Positions 22,901-37,320 of a stretch of 64,000 nucleotides of DNA are shown here, piece after piece. The notes beneath the pieces were generated by a model. The model saw only the letters and a list, made by a program, of their open reading frames with translations, did no database searches and was not told where the DNA came from. The position numbers and the translations under genes were made by a program. Position 1 is the stretch's first letter. Each line of letters starts with the position of its first letter. The DNA comes from Quillaja saponaria (taxonomy: Eukaryota > Streptophyta > Magnoliopsida > Fabales > Quillajaceae), in assembly GCA_029379385.1 (NCBI GenBank), contig CM055617.1, forward strand, positions 2,976,001 through 3,040,000, read 5' to 3'.

Positions 22901-24784
22901 CATTTTGTTAGGTTATCAAAATCATGAATCTAGTTGCTAGGTTATTGTCAGAGCATTACTTGTGTAAAACTGTAAATGAATATGTTATGTGACTGCATGC
23001 AATCAGCTAATAAGCATTTAATTTTACTGCCTGTTGCATGCGGTAAGCTGTCCAAATTGTGACTGAAGTTTTAAAAATTTTAGGTTGGGAATAAAGCGGT
23101 ATTTACTGTGGGGACACTGATACATGTTTTATTTTTTAATCATATATATGTGTGTGTGTGTGTATTTTTTTTTTTTAAAGGCCGGTGATTTTAGTTTGAG
23201 CAAGCACTGGACATGGTTTGTGACATTTGTCTTTTCTTGCTTTTCCTGATATCTTGACTAGGCAGAAACAACTATTGTGGATTGGCATATGACGAACTAA
23301 ACTGTCTTGTGTTTGTGTTGGAAATTTTCTGGTTCACTTGTCTAAAGTCTCTTGCAACTAAAATTTTCTTACAGATTCAGACCCAGGCAGTTCATCTGCA
23401 AGTGAATCTGATACTGCTCAAGCAGAACCTGTTAGCGCTACAAAGGTAATATTGATATCTTTATGTCAGATATGGTAATGATGCTCTAATCTTCTTCTCT
23501 CCCGAGATGCTTCTCTAACATCTCTATATTGCAGGCTAGAATATGTGCTGGGCTTGATTTAGATAAAAAGAAAGGCGACCTTGATAATTCTGCAACAGGA
23601 AATGGTGAGCATCTAAGTTGTTGTGTATTTATTTTATGCATGTTCAAGTATTCTGTTTTGGTTTTAAATTTTAGCTATTAATGCCCAAACTCACTGTCTT
23701 CTTCCTGTATAGATTCAAGGGATGGGATTGGCCAAGTTGAGCAGAATTCCGAGTTTATGCCGAATGCCAATGAGGCTGTTGGCCATCAAGAGGGTAAGCA
23801 TGAAAACATGAAGAAAACTGTCTGCTGTTAGTTTTTGGGCATGATCTCACCCTTCATGCTATAACATTATAGGGGAGAGTGCTCCATCTGAGAGGCAAGT
23901 CTCCCCTGAGAAACTCTACCGTGCAGCTTTATTAAGGAACCGTTTTGCTGACACCATACTTAAAGCACGAGAAAAGGCACTTGAAAAGGTTGGTTACATT
24001 TTCTTTATTAATTGTCGCTTATCAACTTTTTGTATCTGACATCATGATGCTTTGCTTGATATTGGTCTTAGGGTGAAAAACTGGATCCTGATAAACTTCG
24101 AATCGAGAGAGAGGATCTTGAAAGGCAGCAGAAAGAAGGTTTGGAGTTGGACTCTAAACCTTAAAAGCATCATTCTATAATATTGATGCACGTTTGATGT
24201 TAAAGCTTTTATCTAATTTGTTACAGAGCATAGCTGATGTTGTTTTATGTACGTCTTTTTTTTTTTTTTTTTGTATCATTAGAGAAAGCTAGACTGCAGG
24301 CATGAGGCAAAGGCTGCAGAAGAGGCTCGAAAGAAAGCTGAAGCAGAAGCTGCAGCTGAAGCCAAAAGAAAGAGGGAACTGGAGAGGGAAGCAGCACGTC
24401 AGGCATTGCAACAGGTAAGGTGGAAACAATGTTATGTGGTTGGATCCAACTGCTACCTCCTAATAAATGCTTGGTCTAAAGCTGTATGGCTCTTTACAGA
24501 TGGAGAAGACAGTTGAGATCAACGAGAACAGTCAATTTTTGGAAGATTTAGAAATGCTTAGAACTGTCAATGAAGAACATTTACCAAGTTTTGCAGAGGA
24601 GATTAGTCCAGATCATCCTCAAAATGGGTTGGGTAGTTTCAAACTACAAGGCAGTAGTAATCCCTTGGAACAGCTTGGATTGTACATGAAGGTGGATGAG
24701 GATGATGAGGAGGAGGAAGTTGGACCACCACCCAAACCTGCTTCAGAACCACAGAATGATGTAGAGGATGGGGAAATTGGTTGA
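19933..24784 (+). CDS. GTE-type bromodomain and NET domain protein (GTE8/10-like), with a frameshift
   Basis: Plant BET-class chromatin reader that binds acetylated histone tails and modulates transcription in the nucleus. Exons: 19933-21252, 21367-21415, 21518-21664, 23375-23445, 23535-23604, 23713-23793, 23873-23988, 24072-24138, 24283-24414, 24500-24784. Start MAPTVPVDF fits the GTE10 group. Bromodomain about residues 206-305, with the acetyl-lysine-contacting Asn in YNPPGND. NET domain about 357-425 ([20 protein letters not shown] and an acidic [15 protein letters not shown]). A Ser-rich acidic stretch, a long charged coiled coil and an acidic tail follow. In the ninth exon, KARLQ is followed by GCATGAGGCAAAG where the family needs GC.GAGGCAAAG, so one extra base near 24301 creates TGA. 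An alternative acceptor 8 nt downstream (after AAAGCTAG) would restore the frame. Expected product about 778 aa. Confidence 0.88.
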
Positions 24785-26366
24785 TGGGTTTTGCTTAATA
24801 TGCACCAGTGGAACGATAACAAAGTTGGTGATCTTCTGGAAACATTGTGTGAAGGAGCTATCCATCCGCCGAATGAAATAGTGCAGAAGCAGAAGGAATG
24901 AGATGTGGGTTTGGTATTGGTTTCTTTCTGATAAATTTTTGGTTTTGGAATTGGTTTATAGTTTAAAATATGAAGTGATTTTGACATCACTTGTTACTTT
25001 TCAGACGAGCTGTGGTATATCAAAGAATCAGTCGATGTAAAGGTTGTATTGATTCGATTTTTGTCTGTAAAAAGCAATTCATATTTGTAATCTTCAATCT
25101 TAGGGAGGTGGTTTCACTGGTTCACAGTTTCCAAATGTAAAATATCCGAAATCTATGGAATGTAATTCTTTTTATTTCTTCCTCTCTGAGCATGACACAT
25201 TGGATATAAATGTAATGGCTTTGGAGTACATTTTCTTTGGGGGAAGGGGGGAAGAGGTTTGGACTTTGGAAGGGTATTGTTATGAATACTTTTAGGGCCT
25301 TTAGGAATTGATGATGCTGGTGCCACTGTTTGATTATGTTGGTCAAATTTCATTTTTCATATTACTTGAGATCTGGTTTGACAATGATTACAGATGCACC
25401 CAAAAAAGAAAGGATATAGATTTTGGTTCTTCCGTGGTAGAGAGAGAATTCAGAAAAAAAGTTAAAAGACAGAAAGTTTGGCCAAATATCATGACAAGAT
25501 CAGATGGTCATCCAATCTACAATAAAAGAGTTGTTTTAGTCAAATCATTCAGCACCCTCTTGAAGTCCTTGGCTTGAAGTATGATTGCCCTCAAAGCGCC
25601 TATAGGGGCTAGAGTCATCAATAGGCACCCAACTAGGATGCAGATCTGAAATTGCAAGCACTAAAAAATTTATTGCTTCGATATATTAAGGATAAGGAAA
25701 AGAAATAGATGAAAGCTATCAAGAAATTTACTTGTTAACATACGCAGTTTGTACACCAAGATAAGCTAAATTTTTTTGGTTTGTAGATGTCAAGCCACAT
25801 TATGCAAGGAAGCTGCATTTGATTAAACGAGGACTATTAATACTCGTTGACTTTTGAATGTATTTTGGGGGTTAAGAAACTGGAGGTGTATACATGCACT
25901 TACAAAGTAAGAAGTTGTAGCTAAGGCAAATCGTCCAAAGAAACCAGGAAGCCCACCAAAGAATGGAAACGTAATTGCAAGGAGCATGGTAAGTGCTACA
26001 TTCTTAGAATTTGAAAATCAAAGTCAGTGCTGGCTAAGTTTCTGTTATTATTGAAGTGCTTGAAGGAATCCTCATAATGGTAAAGCTACATCAATGGATT
26101 AAATATGGAAAAAGAACTGACCAACGTAGAAATTGCGAGTTGTGAAGCGAAGGAGCCTAGTTGGCTTGAAATTCATCTTCCTCACCAAGAATGATTCCAT
26201 CATATCATAAACAGGAATGGCAAAGACCTGCAGAACACAGAAATAAGAAGGAAAAAACACACTAGAAATAGTGGTATGAATCATGCGAAATGCAGATTGA
26301 TGCATATACCTCGTAACTGCCAATCACATGAATAACAACAAACAAGTTAGCAGCAGCGATGAGCCA

Positions 26367-26402
26367 ACAAGGTTTCTGTAGCGATATTAAGATGTTGTCT
26401 TC
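26367..26402. repeat. 36-bp direct repeat, source copy
   Basis: Encodes (minus strand) [11 protein letters not shown] in the LHT-like pseudogene, at its proper place in the family. Identical to 26453-26488. Confidence 0.85.
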
Positions 26403-26452
26403 AACACTGTTACCAAACACCCAATAACCAACTAGACCAACAGGAAAGTAAC

Positions 26453-26488
26453 ACAAGGTTTCTGTAGCGATATTAAGATGTTGTCTTC
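26453..26488. repeat. 36-bp direct repeat, inserted copy
   Basis: Exact copy of 26367-26402 lying 50 bp 5' of it in the gene, in a different frame. It replaces the sequence expected between MWK and [12 protein letters not shown]. In the local frame it reads MWKTTS followed by TAA. Confidence 0.85.
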
Positions 26489-27482
26489 CACATAGGTTTT
26501 TTGGGACGCTTTTCTGGTGTGGAAGGAATGGTTGCTTGTATCTCCAAGGACACATTGTGACCAGCTAAGGCAAAAGCTACATCTCCCACAGCACTAAAAA
26601 AGTTAAACACGTTTCCTACAGTAGATGATGACCTATGGCCATATTGCACATCTGGTTGAACTCCCTTGTGAAGTGAAGGTGCCCAAGCAATGGTAGAGTA
26701 ACTTCAAAGAAAGTAACAAAATATTAACCCAAAGCTATGCTATGTATCAAAAAATTGTAGCTTTAGGAATATACATTTGGCCTACCTTAAGGACATGACC
26801 ACTGCAGCAAGGGAGACACTTGTTATGGAATTGAAATTAGGGAGGTGGGAAAGAACAAATTGAACAGATGAAAAGATCATGATGAAGTAAGTGGCTTTAA
26901 ATGACAGATCGTATCATGGATTTTCTGCTATGACTTTCCTCCTGTGACCATATAAACTATATTGACACCAACTTCAACCATTAGCTGTTGAGAGACCACT
27001 ACCCATAATCCAAGCTTTTCTCCCAAAGCTTGCTGACCCAATTCATGGTATCTATCAAATCTCTTTCCGGGAACCATCTCATGCATTTCCACCATTTGCC
27101 ATAGAGTATACAGAGTAATAACCCATGACAGAACCATTACAGAAGCACCAGGACCCCTAAAATGTATCAAAACTTAGTTGAAAGAAGGGCTCATTTTAGC
27201 ATGTTACATCACACCCATGAAGCAAAATTTGTAGGTAAGATATGGAAAAAGAAAACATGTTTAAAAAAATGGTTGAATAATTTCTTCAAAGGAAAAGAAA
27301 TGACATACCAACCAAGATGTGACATAGCAAAAGGGAAACCAAGAACACCAGCACCAACCATGGCTGACATTGCAGAAAGCAGAAAACCACCATTTTGCAT
27401 CTCTTTATTTAGTGATGGAAAGCCAGTCATTGCGGTCTTGCACCTCCTTAGAGGTTTCTTCTTGCTGCAGTTGTTGTTCCAT

Positions 27483-29098
27483 TTTTTTTTCATTCACCTA
27501 GCTAATTAGTATCTTTTTTTTCCCCCTTACCAGTATTCGTATCCTTAGAGATTCCCAATTCCAAAAGAAGCTAAGATTATAACTGATCACGCTTACTATG
27601 CGGAATGAGATGGATATTTACAAGACAATAGACCGAGTACGAGTCTTTCCTCCTGTAATAAATTAATAACTGAAAGGTCTAACATTTTAGCCACTGTATG
27701 GCTTAGCTGTTAAATAGGATAAATATTAGAAAAATTAATTTCAGTTTCTTAAACCTATTGCTCAAGATATAACTCTTGAAAGATAATTATAATCATGGAA
27801 GAAAACACCAAAAAAAAAAAAAAAGATAAAATACGGAGAACTAATTTGTTTTCATCTGTAACTCAAATGCATAAAAATCCAGTGTAAAAATATAAATTGG
27901 CATTTAAAAGATTTTCCTCGCTTTTTTCTGCCTCCAACTATATAGCATGCAATTTTCCAAAAAAGACTGAATGACTTATTAAGTATTAATATTTTCTTAA
28001 TAGAAAAAAAAAACTTACTAATAATCACGTAATAGATATATCTGTCACTTGGTTATCATGTGTTATGATTATTATCCTTTGAGGTAGGGGTTGGGAGATA
28101 ATACCTTACAAATATTCACAGTATTAGAACTCATAGAATCAACTTGTAAGATATCTTTGCTAGTTGAGCTAATACATGGAGCAACCTGGAAGTTAAAACA
28201 ATAAAAAGGGATGGACTGCATGACATGATTTACTTAGAGAAGTCCGCTATACCAGTAACCCGGTATCCCGTTGTCATTATGCGGAGAATCTGAGTTGATG
28301 ACGGAATGTTTAGTTGTAACAAAATTTTGATCTTAAAATCAAGTAATTTATTACGTAAGCTCATTAAAGCAGGAGAATAGTTTTTATTCAAGTGGTAAAC
28401 ATGTCTTCCCAACTGCAATGCTGACCAAGGGTTGTTTCAGTTGTTGGAATTATCAAGCTTTAAATTAAAGAGGATATCCTCACCATGGTAAACATAGGAA
28501 AAATTCTTTTATGGTCACGGACTACCAACTTGATTGTAGTCACACTAATTAAAAACCGGTCACATCCCATCAGCATGTGGATTCCACACAGCTAGGGTGT
28601 TTATAGTGAATCTCACAAGCTAATGGCTAGCTTTAATTTGCCTGCTTACAAGCATGTTAGTAGTGACCATGTAAAAATCTCACAGAAACATAGACATGTA
28701 AGTGGAAGCTTGACAGTCTCGAGCTTACCAATGTGGCTTCACCATCATGATATCTGCCACACAAGATAATCCGTATAAACTACAAAGACATCATCTTGGA
28801 GAGCCCTGGAGTAAGCTCAACAGCCTTGAGCTTAACATGGCTTCAATTCATGACATCTGGATGTCAGATAATCTGTACAAAGCAATTATGAAGAATTATG
28901 ATGCTGATTAGCTCACAAAAATTCTAATATCACTGCAAATCACAGAATATAACTGAAGAACATAGTAACTTACCATGAACTGCTCCGAAATTGTGGTGAT
29001 GTGTAATAATAAATCACGAGTCTGTGCATGGCAATCAATAATTTGGAAATAAAGGGAGAAACAGCAATCAGAAGCAATATATCTAGAATAACAATTGG
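27483..29098. other. Intergenic
   Basis: No gene recognised. Two imperfect copies of a roughly 65-bp segment (GAGCTTA..ATGGCTTCA..GATAATC) lie at about 28722-28785 and 28826-28885. The right end may include the 3' UTR of the next gene. Confidence 0.35.
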
Positions 29099-32000
29099 TT
29101 ACACAATAGGAGTCCACCCTAAATTAATTCTCTGTTGTTGCCTCCATCTCTCAATCAGAAAATCCTGATTGCTTTTAGGTTTGAGGTACTCATCTCTGTC
29201 AATCCACAACCCATTATATTCACTAGAAAATGTTTGGCTATGGGAACTACAAAATTCTCCAAATTTAATACTTAAATCTTTTACAGCAATCATTTGAAGG
29301 TCATCAAGAATTCAAGATCTCCACCTCCCACGACTGTGGACAGGATGATTACTTTGATCTTGTGCTTTGATAATTTCCTATGACATGAATATCATGAACA
29401 TGTCAGCTGAAGGAGAAGTAAACCCATTTAAAAGTAGACTGTAATAAACAAAGTAAGGTTTAAAGCATGTGTTTTATGTCCTGCCACTCATGGACGCTTA
29501 AAGAATCTTCCCCATTTTGTTCAAAATGGGTTTCAGAGATACTACAAATATTAGTCAAGAAACTTCTATATACTTATTAGTTTTGTAATTAGTTCCTCAT
29601 CAGTCAACCAACTGGCATAGATTAATGAGCACATGACAAGCAGGACAAGAAGCCAATTAATTGAATAGGCTATCTAATCAATTGAAAAAGTACAGATTTT
29701 CTTCTGAAAAAGAATTCAGTAGATCAATGACTACCTGAGTAGTAAATCAAGTTTTTAGAGTTGAATGCAAACATGACAAGCATGCCATCGGCCATCCATT
29801 CAGTCCTCAAGCACAATTTTATTGATAAAAGCAGATTAAGTCATGTAATTTCCTTGCATAAGCCAATTAATTAAATTGACCAACTAATCAATTATAAAAA
29901 CACATATTGTATTCAGAAAAGGAATTCAAGTAGATCAGTGCTACCTGAGCAGTATTTCTAGTTTCTGGAGTTATTGGAAAAGCATCATTACTAGTCTCCC
30001 ACTGCAACCATTGGAGGACAACCCCATCCATTTCAACAGGAAGAGATCTACAAATTGTTGGGCTATAAATCATTTCCCGTTTTGTTATTCCTCCAAGGGA
30101 TGAGCTTGTGTCACTCCTTTCTCCATCAACTGAGATATCTGAATCTTCAACATTTGAAATAAAATCCTCAATATATTTCTCAGCCTCCTCAGTCAAGCGC
30201 TTAGACATCCTGCTTTTGTCGTTACTCCTCTGAAATGGTCACACATGTTAACAAAACAATTAATCGCCTTTTCCCTCAAGAAAAATGGCTGCAGTTGAGT
30301 GATAATCATATTAAAGGAAATTGTCTATAAGCATCTACAAATCCTGCTCTCTGGTGGACTGGAAAGGAGATATTGTACCTTCCTGGCACATAATGGTTTT
30401 TCCACAACATTATTATTTGCATTAGGAAGCAAGTCTCTCACAATCTTAGAGATCTCTCTGCCATGCTGCTCCTCCAACACTAGTTCAGCTAATAAATCTT
30501 GCTTACGTTTCTCTGACTGTCAGTTCAAAAAAAAAAAAAAAGAGAGAGAAACTTCATCATTAATCCGTTATATCACAAAGGATATTTCTATCATCAATCG
30601 ATCAAAGTTGTTTATTGAAATAATATTTAGTCAGGCATTCCATAAGGTATTAGGTATATGATATTTGTTTGCACATGATAAGCACCGTTCATCATAAACC
30701 AAGCAGGCAAGTAGCAAATTTGTAGTTGTTTATAGTTAAAGAAAGCATGGCAGAACTTTTTTGCGTCAAAAGTAGTTGTGGCATTTAAGTTTAGAATTTA
30801 CTAACCAGGTTCCACACCATTATGAGATAGTAACAAAAATTTACTGGTACCATTATCTGCATTAGAAAATTAACGACCAAGTTTTTCTTACACTAATATG
30901 CGACAAATATCAATAATTATACTTGCAACAAAAGTCCCAGTTCTTTTTCTTTCTTCTTTTTTTCAATGATTAGAATAGAAGCCCCATTAGACCATAAGTA
31001 GTGAGGAACTTAAAGGGAAATCTAGAAACATTAAGAGTGCATGTATATTACTTCGCCTTCAGATATTACAAAATTAACTATCACTATGGAAAAAGGAGAT
31101 TTCACATGGCATAGTCAGTTCATGTGGGCCATACTAACCATGAGAACGACAGATATACCATATATACTAGAAAAAAACATAATTTGACTTCTGATACCTG
31201 TTCCATTTTGGTTGCATAATTCCTTCTCGTTGAAGAAACAGCCTGAATAACATCAGAATTATTTGCCAGCACATGATCTTCGCTTGGTAAGCCCGAGGTA
31301 TTTGTTTTTACCACTGTCTGCAAAAAAAGTTGGAAAAGAAAGCAGGCTAGTTTCAGAGAATAAGAAAAAGAAAACCAGACTAAGCAGCAAAGTGCGCATA
31401 TGGAGGACAGAAAACATTGAGATTGTTAAGAAGATTTACAGAAAACTAATTTACAGACTTGTTCAATTTCCATTATGATGTCATCGACAGCATATCTTAG
31501 TTCTTTCTTCATTGCTTCATATAATCCACTGTCCACATCATTTCCAGTAGGGTGCTCAGCCTGAAGTTTTGCGCAGGGCAACAGCAGTAAGTGATAGAAG
31601 TAAAACATATAAATCTGAAGCAGTGCTCCTTGCAAGACCATAACTTCTGAGAAAATCACTGACCTTCTTTTCATAAATCGCCTGTATTATCCTTTGAACT
31701 CCGTTTCTATTGTAGTAAGCATCTCTCCCTTCATCATCAATAAAGACGGAAGCTGACTTTGAAAAGTGCAGAAACATTCCTTCAAATCTAGCTAATCTGA
31801 GTATGGGCATGATGAAAAAAATTGGGTAAATATTAAAGATGTTAGCAACTAATGAAACAATATGAGAGATGAAGGGTCTCAACAAAAACTTTAGAATGGA
31901 TGAGGGATTCAAGCCTCCTTTAGGAATAACAAGTAAATGTATTATCAAAACAAGTTCACAATAAATTAATTTCTTACAGAGTAGCTATCTTATGAATTTA

Positions 32001-33469
32001 AATCTTTCTGACTGAGAGACCTTCTCAATGCTGGTCTAGTATTTGAAGCCGCTGGATTCAGGCATAAAGACATCCGCTTGTTTCCACTACCAGCATTCTT
32101 TAGATTAGCAGAACTTTCAGACTTCTGAGGATGATCCAGATCACTCTGTGCAGTGCATAATGTATGTTTATAAAAACATTAACTATCTATCTGATAAAAC
32201 ATAGTTAAGAGACACATCAACAGTATGATTAGCTTAAGAATAAAATTCTGATAGGTCAAGCATAAGATGCTCATGTTCAAGAAGTGCTATAGATCAAATT
32301 ACCTGCAAGCTCCCCGAAAAGATGCACAGAAGAAAGATTTAACATGAGGACCCAATTAGCTTAACTAAAAAGACCTCAGAAATTTCTTGGCAAAAAAAAA
32401 AGAAAAGAAAAGGGCACGGAAATTTAAAACCCCAAAATGTTCACTGACTTAACTAACAACTGGATATGCAGAAATTAAATAAATAAACAAATGCCAAACC
32501 CATGCTTCCATGGAAATGCTTCTGAAATCTAGGTTGAGTTCTCTTCACAGTAAAGCCATTATGGATTTTAGTTGTAGTTCTAGACATCATTGCTTTTGTT
32601 TCTTAAAAAGCAACACAATAACATAACAAGTCCTAGATTTCCACAGATGTAAGAATATGTTCCTCTTTAGTCTCCACAAATCTTTCAGTCATATATCACA
32701 TAGATTAGTGTAAACAGTAAAGATTGTTTTGAATTATGAGTTTGGAAGTTTTCTTAAAAAGTTAATCTATTCAACTAGCTCTGAAGTATAACAGAAATTT
32801 CCATGTAAGCAATAAATGAAGCTAGCTTATATGACTTCAAAACTTAAACAAGTCTAATGGACATAGCCGAAATTCATAATGCAAGAAATGGGAAAATACA
32901 ACAATAACAAAGCAAGGGAATCTCACCTCGGAATCACTAATTTGATACCGCACCACCGAAACTGATCGCCTTCTTCTGGAATTAGCATCCGAAACGATCC
33001 TTCCTCTAGCAGAACTGTTACAAACAGTGCTCTTTGGCACCCTTCCTTCTACACTAACTTTCGAGTTCTGCCTCGAGATCGGCCTCCCTCGCCTCTGCAA
33101 CACACTGGTCTCACTCGCAGGACGTGGCTCAGATTGTCTAGAAGCCAAGCAACCTCTGTCACTGGAGTCAAAGAACTCAATAACAAGGTCGTCGAGACTG
33201 ATCTCCGGGAAACCAGAGGCTCTAACAGTGTTCACGAACCTTCCTCTTAGTACTGGAGCTTCATCAAAGCTATCGGAACTATCGGGAGTCAGTAGCCGGC
33301 GGGAAAACTGGCTGAAACTCCGAAAACGGCGATGAGATGATGAGTTACGATTTGAAGAGCTGGAGTCATCAGTTGAGGAATTCGGTGAAGCGCCAATAGG
33401 CACTCTCTTGGTAGTTGATTTGAATGCCGCCATCGCCATTCCGTCAAAACTCGGATCAAACAAAGTCAC
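29099..33469 (-). CDS. Uncharacterised plant-specific protein, Ser/Arg-rich N-terminus and coiled-coil; in-frame stop in exon 2
   Basis: I recognise the sequence type from plant genomes but know no function. Exons (minus): 33469-32927, 32145-31978, 31756-31664, 31560-31459, 31317-31198, 30516-30379, 30229-29945, and a last one within 29293-29099. Exons 2-7 all start and end on codon boundaries. Conserved pieces: AEHPTGNDVDSGLYEAMKKE, STRRNYATKMEQ, KRKQDLLAELVLEEQHGRE, SKRLTEEAEKYIEDFISNVE, RSDTSSSLGG, and ERWRQQQRIN near the end. The N-terminus is Ser/Arg-rich; the middle is helical and charged. Two starts are possible (33469, or 33439 for MAMAAF). Odd points: codon 52 of exon 2 is TAA (31992-31990, after DLNS) where homologues likely have Tyr, and no exon in the right phase links exon 7 to the last one. 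It may be a damaged allele or carry base errors. Confidence 0.65.
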
Positions 33470-34393
33470 TGTGGCGGGTTCAAAGTCGGAGCGAAAGATT
33501 GGCGGAATGTTTCAAAAATTTGAGATTTTGAATAACGGATCTGTTAAGCGTTAGAGGAAATTGCTGGGTCCCATTTGTTTTCTCTACCTTCCCCTACTGA
33601 TTTTTTAATTTTTTCTGCTTCTACATAAATATTAATTTATTTATTTTGAAATTATTTTCTTTATTATGCATATAATTTGAATGATACACAAATAATTTAT
33701 TTATTTTTGTTTATGCATATTTGGTCCCTAATGGGCTACTAATATCACGTGCTTTAATTTTCTGACCAAATCTCTGGCGCTTTTAAAAAAATTAATAAAT
33801 TATACTAAGTTTATTTGATTTATTATTCAATCCCGTTTCAACCTTATTAATTTATGTTCAATTCTATTAAGTTAATTTTTATAGCAATCCACATTCAATA
33901 TTTACGCTATATTTTGAGTTAATTTTCATATGAAACCATATTCAATATTTACACTATATTTTTATACCAGTAAACCAACGAAAATTCATTAAATTTTCTC
34001 TTTCAAAATTATGGATTAAAAAAAAATTCAATAAATTAACAAATTTTCAGTGTCAAATCCCGAAATCCGAAACAATATTGTAGAACATTATACTAAGCAA
34101 ACTATTAGAATTCATGGACCTTTTGACGAGAGAAATAGTCTATAATCTTTTAGAATATGAACGAACATGAAGTCATGGATGGAGAAATCGTAACATCTTA
34201 AACTCGAGAAAGATAGCATGGAAAATACAACAAACGCCCAATCCATATATGGAGGACGTGATGAGACCAGTGGGTAATACACAGCCATTTATTATATTCT
34301 AACTTGCTTTTTTCTGGCCAGACACAAGGATTACACTAACATGGTGAAGATACATAAACTGATAAAAAAAAAAAAACCACTTGCTGGTCCATA
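33470..34393. other. Intergenic between the uncharacterised gene and GAPC
   Basis: Promoter side of the minus-strand gene at 29099-33469 and 3' flank of the GAPDH gene. A+T-rich, no gene seen. Confidence 0.4.

Positions 34394-37320
<2,927 letters not shown>

Larger units (their letters stand above)
25517..27482 (-). pseudogene. Decayed LHT-type amino-acid transporter
   Basis: Remains of a lysine/histidine transporter-like gene (AAAP family, plasma-membrane proton/amino-acid symport, normally about 440 aa and ten or eleven membrane spans). Seven exon remnants in order: 27482-27309, 27156-26786, 26701-26310, 26227-26122, 25995-25904, 25812-25744, 25645-25517. Recognised pieces: [89 protein letters not shown]. 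Lesions: TAA at 27405-27407 after DWLSITK; a 2-nt loss just before AMVGAG; TAG directly after VTGGKS; a frameshift after [10 protein letters not shown]; and a 36-bp copied-in segment at 26453-26488 that replaces conserved sequence after KKPMWK and brings in a stop. It cannot encode a full transporter. The order of exons and introns is intact, so it decayed in place and is not a retrocopy. Confidence 0.88.

Noticed and set aside
25308..25577. Open frame of 89 codons on the + strand
   Set aside because: It overlaps, on the opposite strand, the recognisable last exon of the LHT-like pseudogene (QICILVG..LAPIGALRAIILQAKDF); no motif of its own.
25517..27482. Functional LHT transporter with unusual introns
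   Set aside because: Several independent lesions (TAA, TAG, frameshifts, 36-bp replacement) fall within exons; no splicing choice avoids all of them.
31263..31478. 71-codon + strand frame
   Set aside because: Opposite exon 5 of the uncharacterised minus-strand gene and its intron; shadow.
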